Source: Flavobacteriales bacterium (GTDB taxonomy: Bacteria > Bacteroidota > Bacteroidia > Flavobacteriales > Flavobacteriaceae). From it: a DNA stretch of 64,000 nucleotides. The notes under the pieces are model-generated. The model searched no databases, was not told where the DNA came from, and saw nothing but the letters and a program-made list of their open reading frames with translations. Location of the stretch: positions 62,001-126,000 of the forward strand of contig QOQB01000002.1 in NCBI GenBank assembly GCA_003331305.1, written 5' to 3'. The translations under genes and the position numbers were made by a program. Every line of letters begins with the position of its first letter. Position 1 is the stretch's first letter. Shown here one piece after another: positions 32,412 to 41,719 of the stretch.

Positions 32412-32924
32412 ATGCTTGTAAAATCTGTTTTAGGACATACCCCACACTACGGAAAAGAATGTTTTTTTGCTGATAACGCCACACTCATCGGAGATGTTAT
32501 AATGGGAAATTATTGCTCGGTTTGGTTTCAGGCAGTGGTGCGTGGCGATGTAAACAGCATTCGTTTGGGGAATCGTGTAAACATTCAAGATGGTGCCGTA
32601 ATTCACGCTACCTACAAAACCTCGTCTACAACTATTGGAAACAACGTTTCGGTAGGGCACAACGCCATAGTGCATGGTTGCACTATCCACGATAATGTAT
32701 TGGTAGGTATGGGTGCCATTATTATGGACGATGCTGTTATTGAATCAAATAGTATAATTGCCGCCGGTGCGGTAGTGTCTAAAAACACCCTAGTACCTGC
32801 AGGTTCTGTATTTGCGGGTGTGCCTGCCAAAAAAATTAAAAACAGCTCCCCAGCATTAATTTCAGGCGAAATTGAGCGTATTGCCAAAAACTACAGCCTT
32901 TATGCCAGTTGGTTTAAAGACTAA
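32412..32924 (+). CDS. Gamma carbonic anhydrase-like / left-handed beta-helix hexapeptide protein
   Basis: 'VWFQAVVRGDVNSIRLGNRVNIQDGAVIH', hexapeptide repeats. Confidence 0.92.
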   Translation: MLVKSVLGHTPHYGKECFFADNATLIGDVIMGNYCSVWFQAVVRGDVNSIRLGNRVNIQDGAVIHATYKTSSTTIGNNVSVGHNAIVHGCTIHDNVLVGMGAIIMDDAVIESNSIIAAGAVVSKNTLVPAGSVFAGVPAKKIKNSSPALISGEIERIAKNYSLYASWFKD

Positions 32925-33694
32925 ATGTCGATTTGTGACACATCGTCTACACCAAAAAGCTTCCAAAGTTTTTTATCCGGATATTGCGTACTGAAATAGG
33001 TAGTGTCACCCCTACCATTATGAAGCAATTGGTGTTGTTCCAAGAGCCTATGGGTTTGCTTAGCAACGGCATTGCTACAATCCACAATAGTAACGTTTTT
33101 TGGAAGTATGCGCCCAAGCGCCTGACGTAAAAAGGGGTAGTGGGTACAGCCTAAAACCAAATGGTCGATGGGTTTTTCTAACATGGGTGCTAGGTCGTTT
33201 TGGAGTTGTCTTTCCGCTTCCAAACTAGTCGCTTTTCCACTTTCTACCAATGCTACTAATCCGTGTCCAATTTGGGAAATTACGTCAATGTCTTTGGCGT
33301 GGTCTTGTGCAGTAGTTTGAAACAGCTCACTTGACAATGTTCCTTCAGTAGCCAATACGCCAACTACACCTGTTTTACTGCCCAATGCGGCAGGTTTTAT
33401 TGCGGGCTCGATGCCTACAAAAGGCACCGAAAAGGATTCGCGAAGGTGTGCTATGGCGTTAGTGGTTGCGGTATTGCAAGCTACCACTATAAGCTTACAT
33501 CCTTTTGCGATGAGCCATTCACTAATAATTTCAGAACGATTTTGAATTTCAGATTTTGTGCGTTTGCCGTAAGGCGCAAATGCTTGATCGGCTACATAAA
33601 TAATTTCCTCGTTTGGAAGAAGTTCTCGCAGTGCGTGAAATACGGAAAGTCCGCCCACACCTGAATCAAATACGCCAATAGGAGAATTCCGCAT
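32921..33694 (-). CDS. murI: Glutamate racemase
   Basis: 'IGVFDSGVGGLSV', 'VVACNTATT', 'LGCTHYPFL'. Confidence 0.97.
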   Translation of the reverse strand: MRNSPIGVFDSGVGGLSVFHALRELLPNEEIIYVADQAFAPYGKRTKSEIQNRSEIISEWLIAKGCKLIVVACNTATTNAIAHLRESFSVPFVGIEPAIKPAALGSKTGVVGVLATEGTLSSELFQTTAQDHAKDIDVISQIGHGLVALVESGKATSLEAERQLQNDLAPMLEKPIDHLVLGCTHYPFLRQALGRILPKNVTIVDCSNAVAKQTHRLLEQHQLLHNGRGDTTYFSTQYPDKKLWKLFGVDDVSQIDI

Positions 33695-33705
33695 GTCTAA
33701 AAATA

Positions 33706-33736
33706 AAAAAACTGCTCCGAATAGAAGCAGTTTTTT
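33706..33736 (-). terminator. Bidirectional terminator-like hairpin between ompH and murI
   Basis: AAAAAACTGCT-CCGAATAGA-AGCAGTTTTTT. Confidence 0.75.
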
Positions 33737-33757
33737 AAAATTGTCTGAAAATTCGAA

Positions 33758-34261
33758 TTAGATTCCCAATGCATTCTTTACGTCTGGCGAAAGATCTTTA
33801 CCGTTTGCCATAAGCAAAGCACCGCCCATACTACCGTCAATCACGTAGTCAAAACCTTGAGTTTTGGCTACTTCTTGAATTTTAGCACGCACATTTTCAA
33901 TGATAGGACGAAGCAAATCAGCTTGCTTCTTCTGAATATCTTGAGATGCCGTTTGACGGAACTGTTGGATATTTTGCTCCATGCCAGCCAACTCTTGCTG
34001 ACGCGCTTGGTTTGTTACATCGGTTTGATTTTCTGCCTCAGCAGAATACGTTTGCAACTTGGTTTGGTATTCCTTAATTGATGCTTCAATTTCGGTTTGA
34101 TAGTCCTTCTCCAGTTTCTGAACTTCTTCTTGAGCAGCTAATACGCTAGGCATTTCGCTGATAAGCTTTTGGAAGTCTATGTGTGCCACTTTACTTTGTG
34201 CATAGGTAGCACTGCTTAGCATCAAAACTATGGTTAGAAAGAGTGTAGATATATATTTCAT
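33758..34261 (-). CDS. OmpH/Skp family periplasmic chaperone
   Basis: Signal peptide; 'VAHIDFQKLISEMP', coiled coil, 'YVIDGSMGGALLMANGKDL'. Confidence 0.92.
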   Translation of the reverse strand: MKYISTLFLTIVLMLSSATYAQSKVAHIDFQKLISEMPSVLAAQEEVQKLEKDYQTEIEASIKEYQTKLQTYSAEAENQTDVTNQARQQELAGMEQNIQQFRQTASQDIQKKQADLLRPIIENVRAKIQEVAKTQGFDYVIDGSMGGALLMANGKDLSPDVKNALGI

Positions 34262-34283
34262 TTGATTAAGATTAATTTGAATA

Positions 34284-35204
34284 TTACTTTTTTTGTTGCG
34301 CTTGTTTGCGTTTTTCTTCGATTTCTTTTTTGCGTCGCTTTAGCTCTTCAAGACGTTCCTTTTTACGCTTTGCTAATGCTTCTGCTTGTTCTTTTTTACG
34401 TTGTGCTATTTCCGCAGCACGGTCTTTTCTTTTTTGTTCTGTCTCAGCTTTTCGAGCTGCTCTTTGTTCTTCTTCAGAGCGAATTTCAGTCGCGTCGCCG
34501 GGAGTTTTTTGCTTTGGTTTTTTCGTATTCTTTTTACGTTTTCGCTCTGCTTTACGTTCTTCTAACAACTTTAATCTTTCGGCTTTGCGCTGCTCTAAAG
34601 CCTTTCGCTTTGCTTCTAATGCGGGGTTGCTCTGCTGGCGGCGTTCTTCTTTTTTGGATTTACTCAAAAATTCTTGCGCCTCCTTTCTGTCTTCAATTTC
34701 TATGTATCGAATAACAAGTTCGCTAATATCGTATTTTTTTTCAGAATGCAACACCAAAATGTCTGCAGTGCTATCAAAAACATAATCCAAATTACGATCA
34801 TCGGCAACTTCTTTGATTGCGGTTAGTATTTCATCTTGTGCAGGTTGTGCTAATAATACTTTTTGTTTAATCCAATCGCCCTCTGTCCCAAAACGTTTTT
34901 CAATGTATTGATCTAATTTCTCTTGTTCAAAAGCAATATCATCTGTACGCTCGTCAAAAATTTCTTCAGTAAGCAGGGGGCGTTCAAGGGCTAAAGATTC
35001 CCGCTGCTGGTCTAACTCTTTTTGTTGAAGTTCTATTTCATTTCGCCAAGTCTTAATTTTTGCTTCAAGTTCTTGATTTGAAATGGCATACTCTTTATTT
35101 GATCCTAAGACTTTATCAATATCTAAAAACCCAATACGAACATTTTGTTGAGCAATAACAAATGTTGAAAGGAAGAGTAATGACGAAAAAACCATGGAAC
35201 GCAT
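34284..35204 (-). CDS. OmpH/Skp family protein with extended K/E/R-rich C-terminal tail
   Basis: Signal peptide MRSMVFSSLLFLSTFVIAQ; 'VRIGFLDIDKVL'; 'DYVFDSTADILVLHSEKKYDIS'; start refined to 35204. Confidence 0.9.
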   Translation of the reverse strand: MRSMVFSSLLFLSTFVIAQQNVRIGFLDIDKVLGSNKEYAISNQELEAKIKTWRNEIELQQKELDQQRESLALERPLLTEEIFDERTDDIAFEQEKLDQYIEKRFGTEGDWIKQKVLLAQPAQDEILTAIKEVADDRNLDYVFDSTADILVLHSEKKYDISELVIRYIEIEDRKEAQEFLSKSKKEERRQQSNPALEAKRKALEQRKAERLKLLEERKAERKRKKNTKKPKQKTPGDATEIRSEEEQRAARKAETEQKRKDRAAEIAQRKKEQAEALAKRKKERLEELKRRKKEIEEKRKQAQQKK

Positions 35205-35224
35205 AATCGTTATCGTACTTTTAG

Positions 35225-37777
35225 TTAAAATTGCTGTCCTATGATAAAATGTGTTTCCCATCCGTGAGGATTTAAATCGTTTTCTAACGCGCTATCAAAC
35301 CCATATCCAAAATCTATGCCTAACAATCCAAACGCAGGCATAAATATCCGAACACCAAAGCCAGCAGAGCGCTTACTGTTAAACGGATTAAATTCGCGAA
35401 AATTGTTGTATCCGTTCCCTGCTTCTAAAAAAGATAGCGCATAAATAGACGCACTTGGTTTCAGTGTGATAGGATAGCGAAGTTCTAACGAAAATTTGTT
35501 GTAAACTGTAGAGCCGTCAGTACTAGATAGCGATTGATTTTCATAGCCTCGAAGTGCAATCATTTCTCTTCCGTCTAAAGCGTATTGCGCCAAACCGTCT
35601 CCACCTAAATAGTAACGCTCAAATGGAATAATACCTCTTTCATTATTATAAGCTCCTAAAAAGCCAAATTCGGCGTGGGTACGTAAAATAAGTTTAGCAA
35701 AGAGGCGCGTATACCAACTTCCCTCAAAATTGAGCTTATAATACTCTAACCAGCGAAATTTTTCTTGATCGATTTTTTCTCTGTTTGCAGAGCCGTCCGC
35801 ATTTTGATAAGCAGGCTGATTTTCTAAATCACCATAATCCACATTATTCACCAAAGAATATGGGAATGAAAATTTAGCGCCAATTGTAAAGGAAGATCCT
35901 CCAACGGGGAAAATTGGATTGGTGAACGTATTGTTTCTTGAGAGTGCTACCGCATAGAATAAATTGTTTGACACACCGTCACCAAAAGTAAATAGACCTG
36001 TGTAATAATTATTTAAATCAAAATACTGATAACCAATAGTCTGAGAAAGTGTAAAATAATCATCGGGTACTTGTAAGCGTTTTGCTAAGCCAAAGTTTAT
36101 ACCTCTAATTTTAAAATACTCATTCTTATTGGCAAGCCCTGTCATATAATCATAACGATACTGCGTGGTTTGGGAGATAGAGGTCGAAAAGCGTACAGGT
36201 TGCTCACCCCCAAGCCATGGTTCGGCAAAAGAAAAACTATAGGTTTCGAAAAACCGACTTGCCTGCAATCGAAGCGAAAGTTGTTGCCCATCGCCCATTG
36301 GAACTGGCTTGTACTCTTCTTTGTTCCAAATATTGCGCATAGAGAAGTTATTAAATGACAAGCCTAAGGTGCCAATAAAACCACCGCCACCATAGCCGCC
36401 TTGAAGCTCAATTTGACTAGCTCCTCGCTCTACCAAACCGTACTCGATGTCTACAGTGCCCGCGTTTGGATCTACGTCTTTGAAATCGGGAGTGATTTGC
36501 TCTGCATCAAAAAAGCCCAGTTGTCCCAATTCACGGACCGACCGCACTACCTTATCTTTACTATAAAGCTCACCTGGACGTGTTCTAATTTCTCTGTATA
36601 TAACATGGTCATTTGTACGGTCGTTACCACGTACTGAAATGCGATTAAAATAGGCAGGCTTTCCTTCTGTTATACGAATTTCAAAATCGATGGTGTCATT
36701 TGTAGCACTAACCTCAACAGGGTTAATGCTTGAAAATAAGTATCCATTATTTTGATATAAATTGGTAAGATCATCACCGTCAGGCTTGGTTTGATCAGCA
36801 ATACGTTTACGAAGCAAAACTCCGTTATATGTGTCACCAGGTTTAAGCCCTAAAATTCGTGAAAGTTGTGCATCAGAATAAATAGAGTTACCTATAAAAT
36901 CGATTTCGCCAAAAAAGTATTTATTGCCTTCTTGAACGGCAATGTCGACATCAATTTTATTTGCATCAATTATAATGGTGTCAGAAACAATCCTAGCATC
37001 ACGATACCCTTTTTCTTTGTAGAAGTCAAGCAAGGATTTGAGGTCTTCATCAAAATCAGCTTCAATATATTTGGAACGTTTCCAAAACCGTCCAGGAAAT
37101 TCAACACGTGTATTTTTAAATTTTTTGCGCAGTTTTTTATTACTAAAAACAGAATTTCCATCAAAAGCAAGCGATCGTACTTTTACTCGGTCTCCACGAT
37201 CTAGGGATACCAGCATTTTTTGATTGTTGACCCCTGTGGTATCTGGCTTTATATCTATGGTTACTTTGGCATTTAAAAAACCGTCTTTTCGGTATTTGTT
37301 TTCGATGTAGTTTTTGGTGGTGGCTAAAAAATTCTTACTGAGTTTTTTCCCTTTTTTAATATCCGTGTCTTTGACAATGGTTTCTATTTTACCCTTTTTA
37401 ATTCCTTTAATAGTGTACTCAGAAAGTGTGGGCAATTCTTGTATGTAGAGTTCCAAATCGGCAACGTCTCCCTCAATTTTAGTAATAAAAAACTCAATAT
37501 CACTAAAAAGTTCAAGCTTCCAGAGTTTGTTAATAGTAGCGCTAACTTCTTCACCAGGGATCTGAATACGTTGTCCCTTTTTAAGACCTGTATAGGCAAC
37601 AACAGTTTGCGGGCTAAAGCTTTTTACTCCAGTGACGGTAATTTCACCCAGTTCGTAAATTTTTCCTTTGTCATAGGTGGTTTCTTGAGCAAAACCTAAG
37701 GTAAAACCTAAAAGCGCAATGCATAAGAAGATGGAGTGGAGGAGGTTGTTACGTAAGTTGTTCGCTTGTTTTTCCAA
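35225..37777 (-). CDS. bamA: Outer membrane protein assembly factor BamA
   Basis: POTRA repeats plus C-terminal Omp85 barrel ('RGYENQSLSSTDGSTVYNKFSLELRYPITL', 'GFGVRIFMPAFGLLGIDFGYGFD'). Confidence 0.95.
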   Translation of the reverse strand: MEKQANNLRNNLLHSIFLCIALLGFTLGFAQETTYDKGKIYELGEITVTGVKSFSPQTVVAYTGLKKGQRIQIPGEEVSATINKLWKLELFSDIEFFITKIEGDVADLELYIQELPTLSEYTIKGIKKGKIETIVKDTDIKKGKKLSKNFLATTKNYIENKYRKDGFLNAKVTIDIKPDTTGVNNQKMLVSLDRGDRVKVRSLAFDGNSVFSNKKLRKKFKNTRVEFPGRFWKRSKYIEADFDEDLKSLLDFYKEKGYRDARIVSDTIIIDANKIDVDIAVQEGNKYFFGEIDFIGNSIYSDAQLSRILGLKPGDTYNGVLLRKRIADQTKPDGDDLTNLYQNNGYLFSSINPVEVSATNDTIDFEIRITEGKPAYFNRISVRGNDRTNDHVIYREIRTRPGELYSKDKVVRSVRELGQLGFFDAEQITPDFKDVDPNAGTVDIEYGLVERGASQIELQGGYGGGGFIGTLGLSFNNFSMRNIWNKEEYKPVPMGDGQQLSLRLQASRFFETYSFSFAEPWLGGEQPVRFSTSISQTTQYRYDYMTGLANKNEYFKIRGINFGLAKRLQVPDDYFTLSQTIGYQYFDLNNYYTGLFTFGDGVSNNLFYAVALSRNNTFTNPIFPVGGSSFTIGAKFSFPYSLVNNVDYGDLENQPAYQNADGSANREKIDQEKFRWLEYYKLNFEGSWYTRLFAKLILRTHAEFGFLGAYNNERGIIPFERYYLGGDGLAQYALDGREMIALRGYENQSLSSTDGSTVYNKFSLELRYPITLKPSASIYALSFLEAGNGYNNFREFNPFNSKRSAGFGVRIFMPAFGLLGIDFGYGFDSALENDLNPHGWETHFIIGQQF

Positions 37778-38489
37778 ATCTGCGTTCTCTTTTTTGATAA
37801 CTTAAAATTGCCCGATGGAGTGATTGTTCGTTAAATTCTGGCCACAACTCCTCAGTAAAGTAAAGTTCAGCATAGGCAATTTGCCACAGCAAAAAGTTAC
37901 TAATTCGCACTTCTCCGCTAGTGCGGATAAGTAAATCTACATCAGGCAGATTTTGCGTGTAAAGATGCTCATTAATTATGGTTTCGTCAATACTTTCAAT
38001 AGGAATTATATTATTTTTAACTTTTTGACTTATTTGCACCACAGCTTGTTTGATTTCTTCTCTGGCGCCATAGCTAATTGCTAAGGTCAAATGCATTCCC
38101 GTATTATGGGTGGTTTTTTTAATGACTTCAAGTAGTTCTTGTTGAACATTTTCAGGTAATTTACTCAGTGAGCCAATAGCACTAAGCTTGATATTATTAG
38201 AAATCATCTGTGCCAACTCACGGCGTAGACTCTTTACTAACAGCCCCATTAGGGTATTTACTTCTGTTTTTGGACGGCTCCAATTCTCCGTAGAAAAAGC
38301 GTACAGCGTAAGGTGTTTAATCCCAATTTTTGAAGCCTCTTCAACGTTTTTGCGAACCGCTTCTGCTCCTGCTTCGTGACCACGAACACGCATTTTACCA
38401 TGCTGCTTTGCCCAACGGCCATTCCCATCCATAATGATAGCAATGTGTTGTGGTAGCATTTCCAGATTAATTTCTTCGAAACTCATCAT
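37749..38489 (-). CDS. uppS: Isoprenyl (undecaprenyl) diphosphate synthase
   Basis: 'HIAIIMDGNGRWAKQHGKMRVRGHEAG', 'YAFSTENWSRP', 'DLLIRTSGEVRISNFLLWQIAYAELYF'. Confidence 0.96.
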   Translation of the reverse strand: MMSFEEINLEMLPQHIAIIMDGNGRWAKQHGKMRVRGHEAGAEAVRKNVEEASKIGIKHLTLYAFSTENWSRPKTEVNTLMGLLVKSLRRELAQMISNNIKLSAIGSLSKLPENVQQELLEVIKKTTHNTGMHLTLAISYGAREEIKQAVVQISQKVKNNIIPIESIDETIINEHLYTQNLPDVDLLIRTSGEVRISNFLLWQIAYAELYFTEELWPEFNEQSLHRAILSYQKRERRFGKTSEQLT

Positions 38490-38493
38490 TATT

Positions 38494-39186
38494 TTATTCT
38501 CTGCAACAAGGTAATCTTCCAAAGGCGTAAGTTATTGAAATCCCAGTAAATACCAACCAATCGTTGCTTAAACTAGTAGAAAATTTTCTTGCAAGAGGTT
38601 GTTTGTCTGTATTTGGAAAACTTCCATCAAGGTTGTCAGAAAATGTAAGTTGCGGTTGAACCTCTGCTGCTACGACCCAATATTGCCCTAAATTGATTTT
38701 TACTCCTGCGCCAAAAGGAATGCCTAGAGTCATTTTTTTTCCATGGGCAGATGCGGTATTTTCAAATGTTGGAAAATACAACTCATCAGTTACCATCCGC
38801 TGTACGCCAACATGCAAATAAGGAGTCCATGAAGTACTAAAATCCCCAATCGCGAACGGCACATAACTTACTTCAATTCCAACGCCCCACGCGCTGTATG
38901 AATTTGAAAAAGAAAGGCCTCTGGCAAGGCGATCTAGATCTGTTGCATTAACGTCATTTGCCCCAAACTTACTTGTGCTAAATTGCCCTCGTAGCGCAAT
39001 GCGTTGTGTAATGTTTCGTTTGTAAATGATGCCATAACCCAAATGTTTTGGGTTGAAATACTGTGTATTTCCTATTTCGCCAATATAGTTGGTACCTCCC
39101 ACAATTATCCCTAATTCGTGACGCTGCGCGTGGACTGCCGTAAAAGCGAAGCTTACTAAAAAACACCAAAAAAATATGCGGGTCAT
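38494..39186 (-). CDS. DUF6089 outer-membrane protein (PorG-like, T9SS-associated)
   Basis: 'HELGIIVGGTNYIGEIGNTQYFNPKHLGYG' N-terminus; 8-strand OMP-like; upstream of uppS/bamA. Confidence 0.75.
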   Translation of the reverse strand: MTRIFFWCFLVSFAFTAVHAQRHELGIIVGGTNYIGEIGNTQYFNPKHLGYGIIYKRNITQRIALRGQFSTSKFGANDVNATDLDRLARGLSFSNSYSAWGVGIEVSYVPFAIGDFSTSWTPYLHVGVQRMVTDELYFPTFENTASAHGKKMTLGIPFGAGVKINLGQYWVVAAEVQPQLTFSDNLDGSFPNTDKQPLARKFSTSLSNDWLVFTGISITYAFGRLPCCRE

Positions 39187-39231
39187 ACGAAATGTGTGTA
39201 TGCTAAAAACAGAAAATCACCAATTTTATTG

Positions 39232-40101
39232 TCAGTTACGTTTGTCTTGTCCCCACAACAGCTTGTTGCGAAGGGTATCAAAAAAGTTATGATTGTTAGG
39301 GCGAATAAAGACAATAGGACATACCGCTTTTTTAATATGGATAGTGGTGTTCATTGGAATAGAAAATAAGCGCGTATCAAGTGAAACCAAGTGGGAGTCA
39401 CCCCTACCTTCTACATGAAGTTCAATTTCTACATCATCTGCCACAACTAAAGGGCGTGCATTTAGATTGTGTGGCGCTATGGGGGTAAGCACCAAGCTTT
39501 TACTTTCGGGTGCAATGATAGGCCCGCCACTGCTTAATGAGTATCCTGTAGAGCCTGTAGGAGTTGCTACAACCAAGCCATCGGCCCAATATACATTTAA
39601 GTAAGCGCCATTCACTTTGGTGTGGATCGTAACCATGGAAGTGGTGTTTTCACGGGCCACTGAAACTTCATTTAGTGCTAATGAAAATGTTTCTAACTCA
39701 GGTTGAGGAGGATTGGTTTTAATTTCAAGTACGCTACGCTCTTCCGTGCTGTAGTTTTTTGAAACAATATCGGAAAGACACGTTTCTATTTCGTTTGGCT
39801 GAACAGTAGCCAAAAACCCCAAACGACCTGTATTGATACCGATTAATGGAATTTTAGATTCACGAACATAGTTCAAGGCACGAAGTACCGTTCCATCGCC
39901 ACCAACGGCAAAAAATACAGTTGTTTTTGAATCAATATCTAGGTGGGAATCAAACGATGAAACAGCTATTTTAGGGAAGTGTGTTGAAAGTTTTTTTTCT
40001 ATCTGAATAACAGCTTTTTTGTCTGTAAAAAAAGCAAGAATTCGAGATACAATCCGAAGCGTTGCGTCGTCATGCACTAAACTGTATAACGCTATATTCA
40101 T
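39232..40101 (-). CDS. nadK: NAD kinase
   Basis: 'FFAVGGDGTVLRALNYV', 'GINTGRLGFLA', 'TPTGSTGYSLSSGGPI'. Confidence 0.97.
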   Translation of the reverse strand: MNIALYSLVHDDATLRIVSRILAFFTDKKAVIQIEKKLSTHFPKIAVSSFDSHLDIDSKTTVFFAVGGDGTVLRALNYVRESKIPLIGINTGRLGFLATVQPNEIETCLSDIVSKNYSTEERSVLEIKTNPPQPELETFSLALNEVSVARENTTSMVTIHTKVNGAYLNVYWADGLVVATPTGSTGYSLSSGGPIIAPESKSLVLTPIAPHNLNARPLVVADDVEIELHVEGRGDSHLVSLDTRLFSIPMNTTIHIKKAVCPIVFIRPNNHNFFDTLRNKLLWGQDKRN

Positions 40102-40175
40102 GGTACAAAGTTAGACCAAAAAGAATAAAGATGTATAATGTTGTATTTTTACGCCCTTAGAACCTGTAGAAACCT

Positions 40176-40895
40176 ATGAAAAAGTTAAGTGTTAACATCA
40201 ATAAAATTGCCACACTGCGCAATGCTCGTGGGGGAGATCAACCCAATGTGATAGACCTGGCTCGTGACATCCAAGCTTTCGGCGCTCAAGGAATTACAGT
40301 TCATCCAAGACCAGACGAAAGACATATTACATATGAAGATGTTACGGAATTACCTTCAGTTATCACCACAGAATTTAACGTGGAGGGCAATCCAATTCCA
40401 AAATTTATTGACTTGGTTTGTAAGGTTAAACCCACACAGGTGACACTTGTACCTGATGCCCCCGATGCCATAACATCAAATGCGGGTTGGGATACTGTTG
40501 CTCACCGTTCATTTTTACAAGAAGTGATACAGGAATTTAAGCTCAACGGCATTCGTACCTCTATTTTTTTGGATCCTGATGTAGCTCAAGTTGAAGCAGC
40601 AATTGCCACGGGTACAGATCGTATCGAATTGTACACAGAGTCGTATGCGGAATATTTTGTCAAAAACCCTGAGAAAGCAATTGCTCCTTTTGTTGATGCT
40701 GCCAAAAAAGCTAAAGAAGTTGGAATAGGGCTTAATGCCGGACACGATTTGAGTTTGGAAAACATTCAGTTTTTTGCCCAAAACATACCTGGCTTGTTGG
40801 AAGTTTCTATAGGTCACGCCTTAATTTGCGAATCTCTTTATTATGGCTTAGAAAATGTGATAAACCAATACATATCTAAACTATCGAACCCTTAG
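40176..40895 (+). CDS. pdxJ: Pyridoxine 5'-phosphate synthase
   Basis: 'LSVNINKIATLRNARGGDQPNVIDLA', 'GITVHPRPDERHI', 'GLNAGHDLSLENI'. Confidence 0.97.
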   Translation: MKKLSVNINKIATLRNARGGDQPNVIDLARDIQAFGAQGITVHPRPDERHITYEDVTELPSVITTEFNVEGNPIPKFIDLVCKVKPTQVTLVPDAPDAITSNAGWDTVAHRSFLQEVIQEFKLNGIRTSIFLDPDVAQVEAAIATGTDRIELYTESYAEYFVKNPEKAIAPFVDAAKKAKEVGIGLNAGHDLSLENIQFFAQNIPGLLEVSIGHALICESLYYGLENVINQYISKLSNP

Positions 40896-41653
40896 TTCAC
40901 AGTACCGTTACAGGGCAAGGTTCGCCACTGTTGATTTTGCATGGATTTTTAGGCATGTCCGACAACTGGCGTACGCATGCCAAGTACTGGTCTTCGCATT
41001 ATGAGGTCCATGCCATAGACCAACGAAATCACGGTAAAAGTTTTCACAGCGAATCATTTGACTACGAAATTTTGGCTCAAGACGTTGTTGCTTATATGGA
41101 TGCACACAAACTTGATAAAGCGATTGTTTTGGGGCATTCTATGGGGGGGAAAACGGCCATGACTTTGGCACTGAAATATCCCGATCGTGTGCGTAAACTT
41201 ATCGTAGCAGATATTGCACCAAAAGTGTATGACGTACGCGAAAAGTTCTCCAATATTATTGATGGACTGTTACATTTGAATGCGAATATTTTTACTTCAA
41301 GAACGCTTGCTGATGATACACTTTCCGCTTTTGTTTCTGATGTTGGTGTACGGCAGTTTTTATTAAAGAACTTAGCATGGACCGAGCAACGTACGTTAAA
41401 ATTGCGTTGCAACATTGAGATATTACAGCACAAGTTAACCGAAATTGGTGCTGCTCCCAAAGGAGTCATTTTTGAAGGGAAAACGCTGTTTTTGGCAGGC
41501 AGAAATTCAGACTATATTTTAGAAAACGATCACACCGAAATCCAATCGTATTTTCCTAATACAACGCTGAATTGGATACCAAATGCAGGGCACTGGCTCC
41601 ATGCCGAAAACCCAAAAGCATTTACAGCTGCTTTACACGATTTCTTATCCTAA
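40892..41653 (+). CDS. Alpha/beta hydrolase (YbfF-like esterase); true start uncertain
   Basis: 'LLILHGFLGMSDNW', 'GHSMGGKTAM', C-terminal 'NAGHWLHAENP'. ORF track begins at TTG 40931, but coding-like sequence (HSTVTGQGSPLLILHG) continues upstream in frame to the pdxJ stop. Confidence 0.85.
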   Translation, partial: LVHSTVTGQGSPLLILHGFLGMSDNWRTHAKYWSSHYEVHAIDQRNHGKSFHSESFDYEILAQDVVAYMDAHKLDKAIVLGHSMGGKTAMTLALKYPDRVRKLIVADIAPKVYDVREKFSNIIDGLLHLNANIFTSRTLADDTLSAFVSDVGVRQFLLKNLAWTEQRTLKLRCNIEILQHKLTEIGAAPKGVIFEGKTLFLAGRNSDYILENDHTEIQSYFPNTTLNWIPNAGHWLHAENPKAFTAALHDFLS

Positions 41654-41672
41654 AGCTCTAGAAATCTTTGCT

Positions 41673-41702
41673 TTGACCTTGGTGTAAAATAGCCTACTTT
41701 TG
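41673..41702 (+). promoter_or_regulatory. Candidate Bacteroidota housekeeping promoter for tig-clpP-clpX
   Basis: TTG (41673-41675)-N19-TACTTTTG (41695-41702). Confidence 0.75.
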
Positions 41703-41719
41703 CCAGCTATTAAAATAAG

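Noticed and set aside
34262-34785. Plus-strand ORFs of 150 and 159 aa (34262..34714, 34306..34785) overlapping the second ompH
   Set aside because: They are antisense shadows of the K/E/R-rich tail; biased codons (AAA/GAA/CGT) give stop-poor, Phe/Leu/Ser-rich complements. The minus-strand OmpH frame has signal peptide and family motifs.
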